A stretch of 64,000 nt of DNA from JBGTFE01 sp049799955 (GTDB lineage: Bacteria > Acidobacteriota > Blastocatellia > Pyrinomonadales > Pyrinomonadaceae), in contig JBARIW010000127.1 in NCBI GenBank assembly GCA_049799955.1, positions 1-64,000 of the forward strand, read 5' to 3'. Position 1 is the stretch's first letter; each line of letters begins with the position of its first letter. The notes under the pieces are model-generated. The model worked only from the letters and a program-made list of their open reading frames with translations, did not search any database and was not told where the DNA came from. This document shows positions 1 through 7,907 of this stretch, piece by piece. Made by a program: the position numbers and the translations under genes.

Positions 1-1329
1 AACGATGACTTAAAACAGTTTCAAAACATCCGCGACGCCGAAAATACCGGAATCGCCATTATTTTTCAGGAGCTTTCGCTCGTCAAGGAATTAACCGTCG
101 GCGAAAATATCTTTCTCGGAAAAGCGCCTTCTTTTTGGGGCATAATAAACTGGTCTGAGCTTTATCATCGCGCGACGAAATTGCTGAAAGATTTACATCT
201 TTCGATTGACCCGCGCACGCCTGTCGGAAATCTCGGAATCGGGCAGCAGCAACTGGTAGAAATCGCCAAAGCTTTGTCGCAGAACGCGAAAATACTCGTT
301 TTAGACGAGCCGACCGCCGCTTTGACCGAGTCGGAAGTCGAAACGCTTTTCGCGATTCTCGAAAAATTAAAGCAGCGCGGCGTCGGGATGATTTATATTT
401 CGCACAAGCTCGACGAGGTTTTTGCGATGAGCGACCGCATCACGGTTTTGCGCGACGGGCGAACGGTCGGAACGGCGAACAGGGCAGATTTGACGAAGGA
501 AAAAGTCATTTCAATGATGGTCGGGCGCGATGTCGGCGATATTTTTCCGAAACAGGCTCACGAATTTGGCGCGAGCGTTCTGGAAATCAAAAATTTGACC
601 GCTTTCGACACGGAAACAAATAAAAAACTAGTCGATAATGTTTCTTTTTCAGTCAGAAAAGGCGAAGTTTTGGGAATTGCGGGATTGATGGGCGCAGGAC
701 GCAGCGAGCTTTTAATGACGATTTTCGGCGCGTGGCTCGGTCGTTCTTCGGGCGAGATTTTTATCGAAGGCAAAAAAACGGAAATAGATTCGCCGGCGGA
801 AGCAATCAAAAACGGCATCGGTTTCGTAACGGAAGACCGAAAGCGTTTCGGTTTGATTCTGGAACAGACGATTTTGGAAAATATGACGCTCGCCGGGCTG
901 AAACAAATTTCAGGCGCGTTTCTGACAAATCGCTCGCGCGAAGTTGTCGCGGCAAACGGCTCGATGCAGTCTTTGCGCGTCAAAGCCAATTCTTCGCTGA
1001 CCGTCGCCAACACGCTTTCGGGCGGAAATCAGCAAAAAGTCGTTCTTGGAAAATGGCTTCTGACGAATCCGAAGGTTTTATTTCTCGACGAGCCGACACG
1101 CGGAATCGATGTCGGCGCAAAACAGGAAATTTACGCGGAAATCAACAAATTAGCTTCGAAAGGTCTGGCAATCGTGATGGTTTCAAGCGAATTGCCCGAA
1201 GTTTTGGGCTTGTCGGACAGAGTTCTGGTTTTGCACGAAGGACGGCTAACGGGCGAATTTACAAGAACCGAAGCGACGCCCGAAAAGGTAATGGTCGCGG
1301 CGACGGGCGAATTGAAAGTTATGGTTTAG
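1..1329 (+). CDS. xylG: Xylose-type sugar ABC importer, ATP-binding subunit (5' partial)
   Basis: Cytoplasmic ATPase of a CUT2-class sugar importer; the family energises uptake of xylose or similar pentoses. The frame is open from base 1, so the start and first Walker A lie outside the window. Seen in order: a Q-loop region (IIFQELSLVKELTVGENI), first signature LGIGQQQ and Walker B VLVLDEPTAAL, a second nucleotide-binding half beginning with degenerate Walker A GLMGAGRSELL, signature LSGGNQQK and Walker B VLFLDEPTRGID. The double-NBD layout is typical of XylG/RbsA/MglA. It is followed 47 bp later by the permease and then by a XylF-like binding protein, which supports xylose over ribose or galactose. 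Substrate assignment is inferred from those neighbours. Confidence 0.88.
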   Translation, partial: NDDLKQFQNIRDAENTGIAIIFQELSLVKELTVGENIFLGKAPSFWGIINWSELYHRATKLLKDLHLSIDPRTPVGNLGIGQQQLVEIAKALSQNAKILVLDEPTAALTESEVETLFAILEKLKQRGVGMIYISHKLDEVFAMSDRITVLRDGRTVGTANRADLTKEKVISMMVGRDVGDIFPKQAHEFGASVLEIKNLTAFDTETNKKLVDNVSFSVRKGEVLGIAGLMGAGRSELLMTIFGAWLGRSSGEIFIEGKKTEIDSPAEAIKNGIGFVTEDRKRFGLILEQTILENMTLAGLKQISGAFLTNRSREVVAANGSMQSLRVKANSSLTVANTLSGGNQQKVVLGKWLLTNPKVLFLDEPTRGIDVGAKQEIYAEINKLASKGLAIVMVSSELPEVLGLSDRVLVLHEGRLTGEFTRTEATPEKVMVAATGELKVMV

Positions 1330-1376
1330 GATTTTATTTTTTTACCGCGCCTCTGCGGTAAAGATTCTTTATTAAG

Positions 1377-2525
1377 ATGAGTGAAACAATAAAAAATAAT
1401 AATTTCAAAATAGAAACATCGTCGCTTCGCGCTTACACGATGCTCGGCGCTTTGATTTTGATTTGGCTTTTCTTTCACTGGCAGACGGGCGGAATTTTTC
1501 TGACGCCGCGAAATCTTTCCAACCTGATGCTGCAAATGGCGGTTACGGGAATTCTCGCGGTCGGAATGCTGATGGTGATTGTTTCGGGCAACATCGATTT
1601 GTCGGTCGGCTCGGTTCTCGGGCTGGCGGGCGGAGTCGCGGCGATTTTGCTGACAAATTATGAATACGGGCTTGCGGCTTCAATTTTGGCGGCGATTGCC
1701 GTCGCCGCCGTCATCGGCGCTTTTCACGGATTCTTGACGGCATATTTCAATATTCCGGCTTTTATCGTTACTCTTGGCGGCTTGCTCGCATGGCGCGGCG
1801 CGGTTAAAGGCATCACGAAATCCGAAACAATCCCGATTGCCAACCCGACATTTAAGCTCATCGGACAAGGCAATCTCGACATCGTTTCGGGCTGGATTTT
1901 AGCCGCCGTCGGAATTTTGCTGGTCTTGTTTCTCGCTTTTCGCCGCGCTAAATCGCAGGAAGCTTACGGGCTCGGCAAAGCCGATTATGTCAGACAGATG
2001 TTGAACTCAATCGTTCCAATCGGCGCGATTATCGCCTTTATTTACGTGATGAATTCTTCGGACGGCGTGCCGCTTCCGGTTTTGATATTTCTCGTCGTCG
2101 CGCTTTTCGGCGTGTTCGTTACAAATTCGACGACCTTCGGGCGGTATCTTTACGCAATCGGCGGAAACAGCGACGCGGCGCGGCTTTCGGGAATCAATAC
2201 GAAGCTGAACGTTTTGAAAGTTTTCGCGCTTCTCGGAGTTTTGACGGGAATTGCGGCGGTGATTTTTTCGGCTCGGCAGGGAAGCGCCGGACCTGACGCC
2301 GGAGTTTTGAAGGAGCTCGACGCGATTGCCGCGTGCGTTATCGGCGGCGCAAGTTTGATGGGCGGGCGCGGAACGATTTTCGGCGCGTGTCTCGGCGCGC
2401 TGATTATGGCTAGTCTCGACAACGGAATGTCGCTGCTGAACGTCCGCGATTTTATGCAGGAACTTATTAAAGGAACAATTTTGGTTGCCGCCGTCGGTCT
2501 TGATATGATTGGAAAGAAATCTTGA
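1377..2525 (+). CDS. xylH: Xylose-type sugar ABC importer, permease
   Basis: Inner-membrane permease of the same CUT2 importer, 382 aa, close to the usual XylH length. It has about ten hydrophobic segments and the family motif region MVIVSGNIDLSVGSVLG near residues 61-80. The late segment with GGASLMGGRGTIFGA is the conserved EAA-like loop contacting the ATPase. The start ATG follows a short gap holding a small stem-loop (TTTACCGC/GCGGTAAA). It sits between xylG and xylF in one orientation, so the three genes are probably co-expressed, although a palindromic element separates xylH from xylF. Confidence 0.88.
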   Translation: MSETIKNNNFKIETSSLRAYTMLGALILIWLFFHWQTGGIFLTPRNLSNLMLQMAVTGILAVGMLMVIVSGNIDLSVGSVLGLAGGVAAILLTNYEYGLAASILAAIAVAAVIGAFHGFLTAYFNIPAFIVTLGGLLAWRGAVKGITKSETIPIANPTFKLIGQGNLDIVSGWILAAVGILLVLFLAFRRAKSQEAYGLGKADYVRQMLNSIVPIGAIIAFIYVMNSSDGVPLPVLIFLVVALFGVFVTNSTTFGRYLYAIGGNSDAARLSGINTKLNVLKVFALLGVLTGIAAVIFSARQGSAGPDAGVLKELDAIAACVIGGASLMGGRGTIFGACLGALIMASLDNGMSLLNVRDFMQELIKGTILVAAVGLDMIGKKS

Positions 2526-2549
2526 ATTTAATTTAATGGAAAAGATATT

Positions 2550-2623
2550 CACCACAGAGACACAGAGACACAGAGATTTTTAAATTATTTTTCTTTCCTC
2601 TGTGCCTCTGTGTCTCTGTGGTG
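2550..2623. repeat. Tandem-word palindrome A (CACAGAGA words)
   Basis: Left arm at 2550-2575 is made of repeated CACAGAGA words. The right arm at 2598-2623 is its near-exact reverse complement, separated by an AT-rich loop. It lies between xylH and xylF and could fold into a long hairpin in RNA. A related copy with the same outer word and the same downstream AAATTTCTT lies at 58589-58670. Confidence 0.85.
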
Positions 2624-2646
2624 AAATTTCTTGAGGAGAAAATTTG

Positions 2647-3735
2647 ATGCGATTAAAACTTTTAGTTTTTTTAATTTTTGCTTTTTTCGTTGCCGCTTGC
2701 GTGCAAGCGCCGAAAGAACAGGGCAACACGCCCGCAAACAAACCGTCTGACCCGAATAAAAAAATCAAAATCGGTTTTTCGATGGCGACCGTCAAGGAGG
2801 AACGCTGGCAGCGCGACTTCGCCGCTTTTAACGCTCGCTGTAAAGAGCTGGAAGCGAGCGTCGAATGTGTCGTGCAGGTTGCCGATAATAAAGCCGAAAA
2901 ACAGGCAAACGATGTCGATAATCTTTTGACGCAGGGCATCGATGTGCTGGTTATCGCGCCGCAGGACGCGACGCAGGCGGCGACGCTGGTTGATAAAGCA
3001 AAAGCAAAAGGCATTCCGGTTATCAGCTACGACCGTCTGATAAATTCCGATAAATTAGACCTTTACATCTCGCATCAGGTTCCGGTGATGGGCAGAAAAA
3101 TCGCCGAATACGCTCTCAAAAACGCGCCCGAAGGAAATTACGTGATGGTTTACGGCGCGGGAACCGACAACAACGCCGTGATTTTCAAAAAAGAACAGCT
3201 TGCCGTTCTTCAGCCGTCGATTGATAGCGGAAAAATCAAAATCGTCGCCGACAATTTCATCACCGACTGGAAACCGGAAGAAGCCTTAAAATTTGCGGAA
3301 AACGCTTTGACGCGAAACAACGACGACATCAAAGCCTTTGTCGTTTCAAACGACGGAATGGCTGGCGGCGTAATTTCCGCGCTGGAAAAGAAAGGTCTGG
3401 CGGGAAAAATCCTTGTTACCGGACAAGACGCGCAGATAGACGCATTGCAGAGAATCGCCGAGGGAAAACAGTCGATGACGATTTACAAGCCGATTATTCC
3501 TCTGGCGAGCGGCGCGGTTGACGCGGCGATAAAACTGGCGAAAAAAGAGCCTTTGACGGGAACGACAATGTTCAAAAACGATTCTTTGCAGGGAAAGGAA
3601 GTTCCGGCAATTCTTCTGGAAGCAGCCGTCGTCGATAAAGATAATTTGATGGATACGGTCATCAAAGACGGCTATGCGAAATTTGAAGACGTGTATAAAA
3701 ATGTTCCGGCTGATAAACGTCCGCCGCAAAAGTAA
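2647..3735 (+). CDS. xylF: Xylose-binding lipoprotein of ABC importer
   Basis: Extracytoplasmic sugar-binding protein that delivers ligand to XylGH. The ATG at 2647 is preferred over the in-frame TTG three bases upstream because GAGGAG lies 8 bases before it. The N-terminus is a lipoprotein signal (FLIFAFFVAAC) with Cys18 as the probable lipid anchor, followed by a Pro/Asn/Lys linker. The mature part has the periplasmic-binding-protein type 1 fold: IKIGFSMATVKEERW at the start, DVLVIAPQDA, GIPVISYDRLI, and a late VTGQDAQIDALQRI segment, all typical of XylF. A rho-independent terminator follows at 3756-3786. True ligand is untested; xylose is the best family match. Confidence 0.88.
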   Translation: MRLKLLVFLIFAFFVAACVQAPKEQGNTPANKPSDPNKKIKIGFSMATVKEERWQRDFAAFNARCKELEASVECVVQVADNKAEKQANDVDNLLTQGIDVLVIAPQDATQAATLVDKAKAKGIPVISYDRLINSDKLDLYISHQVPVMGRKIAEYALKNAPEGNYVMVYGAGTDNNAVIFKKEQLAVLQPSIDSGKIKIVADNFITDWKPEEALKFAENALTRNNDDIKAFVVSNDGMAGGVISALEKKGLAGKILVTGQDAQIDALQRIAEGKQSMTIYKPIIPLASGAVDAAIKLAKKEPLTGTTMFKNDSLQGKEVPAILLEAAVVDKDNLMDTVIKDGYAKFEDVYKNVPADKRPPQK

Positions 3736-3755
3736 ACAAAACAAATCACGGAAAC

Positions 3756-3786
3756 AAAAAAGCATCTGTTAACGGATGCTTTTTTT
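3756..3786 (+). terminator. Rho-independent terminator after xylF
   Basis: AAAAAAGCATC, an 8-base loop, then GATGCTTTTTT: a compact stem with an A-tract before and a T-tract after, 20 bases past the xylF stop. It ends the xyl operon and may work in both directions. Confidence 0.85.
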
Positions 3787-3825
3787 ATTTTTAATTTGCG
3801 TTCTGAAATCGAAATCTTTTTAAGA

Positions 3826-3902
3826 GATGTGAAGATTTATTTCTCCCGTGTTGTTAATAATCCGCCGCCGCGCGCGTTTATATTTGTAGATGACAATTCA
3901 AA
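3826..3902 (+). repeat. Duplicated 77-nt leader, copy 1
   Basis: 77 nt matching 7203-7279 with only six differences, all transitions. Copy 2 lies directly upstream of the ECF sigma factor ribosome-binding site; this copy precedes the secreted serine hydrolase by about 130 bases. Read from GTG 3829 it opens a 45-codon frame (VKIYFSRVVNN...) ending at 3966. Four of the six differences would change amino acids, so protein-level constraint is not evident. It may be a duplicated promoter/5'-UTR element or the relic of a duplication. Function unknown. Confidence 0.8.
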
Positions 3903-4030
3903 ATCTTCTTCGCAGGTCGGAGTCAAACAGAGTCCGCCTGCTTTCGAGTCAAACGATTTGCTCTAAATTACCGAAAAGTCGATTCACGAACTAATTAATC
4001 ACACGCTCTTTAGACAAGTTCCGCAAGGAA

Positions 4031-5797
4031 ATGAGAAACAAGAAAATGAAAAATCAGGATTTATTTATACGAAAAATTATCGTCGTTATTTCGTTTATAA
4101 TCGGTTTGACCGCCGCCGATGTTTGGGGACAGCCGAATATGCCCGCTAAAACTCAGCCTTCTGATGACGAGGCGGCAAAGAAAGCGGACGCGTTTCTCGT
4201 CCAATGGGACAAAAACGATATGCCCGGATGTGCGGTCGGTGTGGTTAAGGACGGCAAGCTTATTTACAAACGCGCCTTCGGAATGGCAAATCTCGATTAC
4301 GACGTTCCAAACACCACTTCGACATTGTTTAATCTTGCTTCGGCGTCAAAACCATTTACGGCGTTCAGCATTGCGCTCCTTGCGCAGCAGGGAAAATTGT
4401 CGCTCGACGACGACATTCGCAAGTACATCCCGGAAATGCCGAAATATGACGATACCGTTACAATCCGGCATTTGCTTCATCATACCAGCGGAATCCGCGA
4501 ATATCAGGCGCTTATCTTTTTCGGCGGGCTCAGCCCCGACAACGCTTTATCCGATAAAATCGTATTAAATATGCTGGCGCGTCAAAAGAATCTCAGTTTC
4601 AAACCGGGCGCAAAACACCAGTATAGTAATTCCAATTATCATTTGCTCGGAATCATCGTCGGGCGCGTGAGCGGAAAATCTTTGCGGGCATTTGCCGAGG
4701 AAAACATTTTCAAGCCTCTGGGCATGAAAAATACTATGTTCTTTGATAATCGCTTCGAGGTTGTCAAAAATCGGGCGAGCGGTTACCGGGTCGGTGCGGA
4801 TAAAAGTGTCCGCGCCCGCTCTTCACTGTTCGATTTGGTCGGCGGCGGCGGAGTTTTAACGACGGTCGAAGATTTGTATTTGTGGAATCAAAATTTTTAT
4901 GAGCCGAAGGTCGGAAACAAAGAGTTGCTCGCGCTGATGACGACGCCGGGAACATTAAACAACGGAGAGAAAATAGGTTACGGCTTCGGGCTGTTCCATA
5001 ACGAATATAAAGGGCTGCCGGTAATTAAGCACAGCGGCAACATGACCGGCTACCGGGCGCAGATTGTTACATTTCCCGAACAAAAATTTACGATAATCGC
5101 TTTGTCCAATAATTCGGCGATTTTTCCGAGTGTAATTGTCGAGAAGCTCGCGGATATTTATCTGGAAGGACAATTAAAACCTGATGTGCCGAGCCAAAAA
5201 ACCGTTACGGAAAGTTTGCCGGCGGCGATTGCTCTGTCTGAAAAGGAAGCGCTGCGCTACGCGGGCATTTACGCAAGCGGCGAGAGCGGAGCGGTCTTTA
5301 AACTGAGTCTCAAAGACGGAAAACTAATCAACAGCGGGCTTCTGAAAAACGAAACGCCGCTGATTCCGGTTTCCGAAAACCGCTTAGTGATGGTTGCCGA
5401 CGCTAATAAATACGAGCTAATTCCCGTATTTAACAAGTCCGGCGCGATTTCTGAAATAAAATTAACAACTAATGGCGCAAGACCGGATGTTTTCGTTCCC
5501 GTCAAACCGCCGCTGGATTCGCCGCAGCAATTATCCGAATACGCGGGAACTTATTACAGCGACGAATTCGACGCGGATTACAAAATTTCGCTGAAAGGCA
5601 ATAATCTCGTCTTTCAGGTCGGCGAAAATTTCGAAGCCCCGCTCATCGCCGCGTACGCCGATTTTTTTACCGCTGCGGGCGGTCAGATTAATCTCGTCTT
5701 TACTCGCGACGATAAAGGAAAAATCGCGGGATTTGTGTTCAATTCAGCCGCTGACGAACGAGAGGTTAAAGGAATCGGTTTTAAGCGGCAACAGTAG
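4031..5797 (+). CDS. Secreted serine hydrolase, beta-lactamase class C/PBP4* family
   Basis: 588 aa with an N-terminal hydrophobic signal segment (IIVVISFIIGLTAADVWG). Beta-lactamase/transpeptidase-fold hydrolase with Ser104-A-S-Lys107 as the SxxK nucleophile motif, Tyr198-S-N200 as the YxN motif, and HSGNMTGY as the third (KTG-equivalent) motif. The C-terminal third carries two lipocalin-like segments (YAGIYASG..., YAGTYYSD...), common in this family in Acidobacteriota. Such proteins act outside the membrane on peptides, esters or peptidoglycan; the substrate cannot be read from sequence. ATG 4046 is an alternative start. Monocistronic by position. Confidence 0.82.
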   Translation: MRNKKMKNQDLFIRKIIVVISFIIGLTAADVWGQPNMPAKTQPSDDEAAKKADAFLVQWDKNDMPGCAVGVVKDGKLIYKRAFGMANLDYDVPNTTSTLFNLASASKPFTAFSIALLAQQGKLSLDDDIRKYIPEMPKYDDTVTIRHLLHHTSGIREYQALIFFGGLSPDNALSDKIVLNMLARQKNLSFKPGAKHQYSNSNYHLLGIIVGRVSGKSLRAFAEENIFKPLGMKNTMFFDNRFEVVKNRASGYRVGADKSVRARSSLFDLVGGGGVLTTVEDLYLWNQNFYEPKVGNKELLALMTTPGTLNNGEKIGYGFGLFHNEYKGLPVIKHSGNMTGYRAQIVTFPEQKFTIIALSNNSAIFPSVIVEKLADIYLEGQLKPDVPSQKTVTESLPAAIALSEKEALRYAGIYASGESGAVFKLSLKDGKLINSGLLKNETPLIPVSENRLVMVADANKYELIPVFNKSGAISEIKLTTNGARPDVFVPVKPPLDSPQQLSEYAGTYYSDEFDADYKISLKGNNLVFQVGENFEAPLIAAYADFFTAAGGQINLVFTRDDKGKIAGFVFNSAADEREVKGIGFKRQQ

Positions 5798-5931
5798 TAA
5801 AACAAGCCGGATAACAGGTTAAATCAATCGTCGGATACGTCGGAGAACGTATATTTATACGTTAAACCACACGTCAGATTATACGTCCCGGCACGTATCT
5901 GGCGATTGACTAAAGGTGTCCGAAGCAGTAT

Positions 5932-6399
5932 CTACCGGATTTCCGCAAACGGTTTTACGATAACCCAAATCAGGAAAGCTATCCACGTCAGCGCAAAAAG
6001 CACGGGCGGCGCGAGCGATAAAGGTTTTGAGATGGAAAAACCCGTTATTTGTTTATCTTTCGCGCCTTGGTCAAAGAAGGTATCAACAGTTTCGCGAAAT
6101 TCGGGAATCATTTTCCGCTGTCTTAAATTTATGAATTGACAATATTGCCAGTGTTTATACTGAACTAAAAGCCAGAAAACCGTAAACGCCAAAGCCGCGC
6201 CCGTCAGCGCAATTAATAAACCGACGGGACGCTCTTTGTTGTAGAGAATGGCGAACGCTGAAAGCAGTCCTATTTCAACGACAGAAAAATAATTCAGACG
6301 GTCGTGGAAGAGTCGCTCTTCGTGAAGCCCGTGCTGCCACAATCGATTGAGTTCATCCTGTGAAAGAGAATCTGATGCCGAAACTTGCTCGTCTTCCAT
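5932..6399 (-). CDS. Small three-helix membrane protein of unknown function
   Basis: 155 aa from the ATG at 6399, which lies 7 bases after the stop of the upstream DinB-like gene. An earlier in-frame start at 6474 would overlap that gene by 68 bases and is less likely. There is a hydrophilic N-terminal stretch with HGLHEERLFHDRLNYF, then three hydrophobic helices (VVEIGLLSAFAIL, LLIALTGAALAFTVFWLLV, and a C-terminal PPVLFALTWIAFLIWVIV). I recognise no catalytic motif. It is probably co-transcribed with the DinB-like gene. Confidence 0.65.
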   Translation of the reverse strand: MEDEQVSASDSLSQDELNRLWQHGLHEERLFHDRLNYFSVVEIGLLSAFAILYNKERPVGLLIALTGAALAFTVFWLLVQYKHWQYCQFINLRQRKMIPEFRETVDTFFDQGAKDKQITGFSISKPLSLAPPVLFALTWIAFLIWVIVKPFAEIR

Positions 6400-6406
6400 A
6401 ATCAAA

Positions 6407-6919
6407 TTATAAGAGGTAATGGCGGCGCAAACTATTGATATGATGCCGAACGTGATTGACCATATTATAAGCAATGGCGCGAACGGAAGCCGGATTGTCG
6501 TTTACCGTGCCTGTTCGTTCCCACGCCTCATCACTTAGATTTTGAAAAAAGATAATATTCGCCCGGCAGACATTTGAAAATTCTTTGAGCAGCTCGGCGA
6601 GACTGATTGAATTAAAATTGCCGTTGGCGATGAATAAATCCTGGTCGAAACCCGGGAGCGGCGTTTTATCGCCGCACGAAATTCTCAAGGCGCGATAAGA
6701 AAAAACCCGCTCGCCGACAGTCAAATGCCCGAGCAGTTCCTTAATCGTCATTTTGCCCGCCGCGTAAGCAAACTCGCCTTTTTCTTCGGGAATCGAAGCG
6801 AAAAGATTCTCGATTTCGGTCAACTGTTTCTGCATCGCGGAAACAATATCGGTTTCTTCGACAAGCGAATCGTAATCTTCATAATCTTCTTTGTATTCTG
6901 TTATTTCAGGACGTTTCAT
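6407..6919 (-). CDS. DinB-like metal-binding protein
   Basis: 170 aa. The four-helix DinB/YfiT fold is suggested by the three spaced histidines that bind metal in this family: His65 (ELLGHLTVGER), His156 and His160 (NHVRHHINSLRRH). Members include damage-inducible proteins and metal-dependent thiol transferases; the specific activity is not predictable. Length is typical. The first 30 residues are acidic and probably disordered. It leads a two-gene unit with the small membrane protein downstream. Confidence 0.78.
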   Translation of the reverse strand: MKRPEITEYKEDYEDYDSLVEETDIVSAMQKQLTEIENLFASIPEEKGEFAYAAGKMTIKELLGHLTVGERVFSYRALRISCGDKTPLPGFDQDLFIANGNFNSISLAELLKEFSNVCRANIIFFQNLSDEAWERTGTVNDNPASVRAIAYNMVNHVRHHINSLRRHYLL

Positions 6920-7202
6920 GTTTGAATTTTAACAAAATTTTTAATCGTGCAAAACTTATAACGAGAAAACTATATATCTAATCCGTATCAAATAACGTCC
7001 GTCGCAAAAAGGGTCATTTATCCGACAAAGTTAAGTATAACATCATCAAATCAGGACACAATTACATTTCGCAAGGGCTGGACATCTTCGATGTATTCTC
7101 TGCGTATTTAATCTCACAATGTCTCTTTTGCAAATAATGATGAACGGATTATTTCATCCGCTCTAGGACTAAACAGCCGGCGAAGATATAATTTTTTCAC
7201 CG
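6920..7202. other. Intergenic region upstream of the sigma factor
   Basis: About 280 AT-rich bases between divergent genes. I see no ORF or strong hairpin. Promoters for both the DinB-like gene and the sigma factor should lie here, but no clear -35/-10 pair stands out. Confidence 0.5.
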
Positions 7203-7279
7203 GATGTGAAAATTTATTTCTCTCGTGTTGTTAATAATTCGCTGCCGCGCACGTTTATATTTGTAGATGACGATTCAAA
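7203..7279 (+). repeat. Duplicated 77-nt leader, copy 2
   Basis: Near-identical partner of 3826-3902. It ends at the ribosome-binding site (AAAGGAG, 7277-7283) of the ECF sigma gene. Because the segment is an open frame continuous with the sigma gene, it could be annotated as an N-terminal extension from GTG 7206. The duplication and the strong internal Shine-Dalgarno argue that it is leader, not coding. Confidence 0.78.
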
Positions 7280-7289
7280 GGAGATTAAC

Positions 7290-7907
7290 GTGAGCGCCAC
7301 CATAGCCAACATGCCACTGACAAGCGATTTAAAAGACTCCGCAAAAAGCGCGACGCCCGATAAAGCGGTCGCGGAAAACGCGGAGCTTGAAGAACTGGCG
7401 GTTCTTTTTCGCGATTATCATAAAACGATTTTCCGCATCGCGTATCGCATTACGGGCAGCCAAAGCGACGCGGAAGACGTTTTGCAGACTATTTTTCTGC
7501 GGCTCACTCCGAACCACGCGCGGCGCGATTTTTCGCCGAGCGCGGGAAGCTACCTGCATCGTGCGGCGGTCAACGCTTCGCTCGACTTAATCAGAAATCG
7601 CACTCGCGCCAATTCCGTCTCTTTGGATGTCATAGATTTTGATCAAAGCTCGAAGCTCTCTACCCGGAGTCCCGAAGAAGATTTTGCAGATGTAGAGCTG
7701 CGCGAGCTTATCCGCCATGCGGTCGCAAAGCTCGAAGGACGCGCCGCGACCGCGTTCGCGCTCCGCTATTTTGAAGGCTACGACAATGCTCGCATCGCAC
7801 AGGTTTTAGGCACGTCGCAAATGGTCGTCGCGGTCACGCTGCATCGCGCCAGAACACGACTTCGTAAAGAAATCGGCAATTATTTGGAGAAACATCATGA
7901 AGCATAA
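7290..7907 (+). CDS. ECF RNA polymerase sigma factor
   Basis: 205 aa from GTG 7290, chosen because AAAGGAG lies 6 bases upstream; a longer frame begins at 7206. Region 2 is seen in LFRDYHKTIFRIAYRITG-SQSDAEDVLQTIFLRL (core binding and -10 recognition). Region 4 follows as AFALRYFEGYDNARIAQVLG plus a helix-turn-helix with TLHRARTRLRKEI (-35 recognition). The 3' end overlaps the next gene, a membrane FecR/anti-sigma-like protein, by 11 bases, so the two are probably translationally coupled and the downstream product is the likely regulator of this sigma factor. Confidence 0.88.
   Translation: MSATIANMPLTSDLKDSAKSATPDKAVAENAELEELAVLFRDYHKTIFRIAYRITGSQSDAEDVLQTIFLRLTPNHARRDFSPSAGSYLHRAAVNASLDLIRNRTRANSVSLDVIDFDQSSKLSTRSPEEDFADVELRELIRHAVAKLEGRAATAFALRYFEGYDNARIAQVLGTSQMVVAVTLHRARTRLRKEIGNYLEKHHEA

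Noticed and set aside
3829..3966. 45-codon gene in the duplicated leader
   Set aside because: No Shine-Dalgarno, no conservation pattern in codon positions between the two copies, and the frame diverges after the repeat.
5846..5863. AACGTATA/TATACGTT palindrome as an operator or terminator
   Set aside because: Very short AT-rich stem with a 2-base loop and no T-tract; could be chance between convergent genes.
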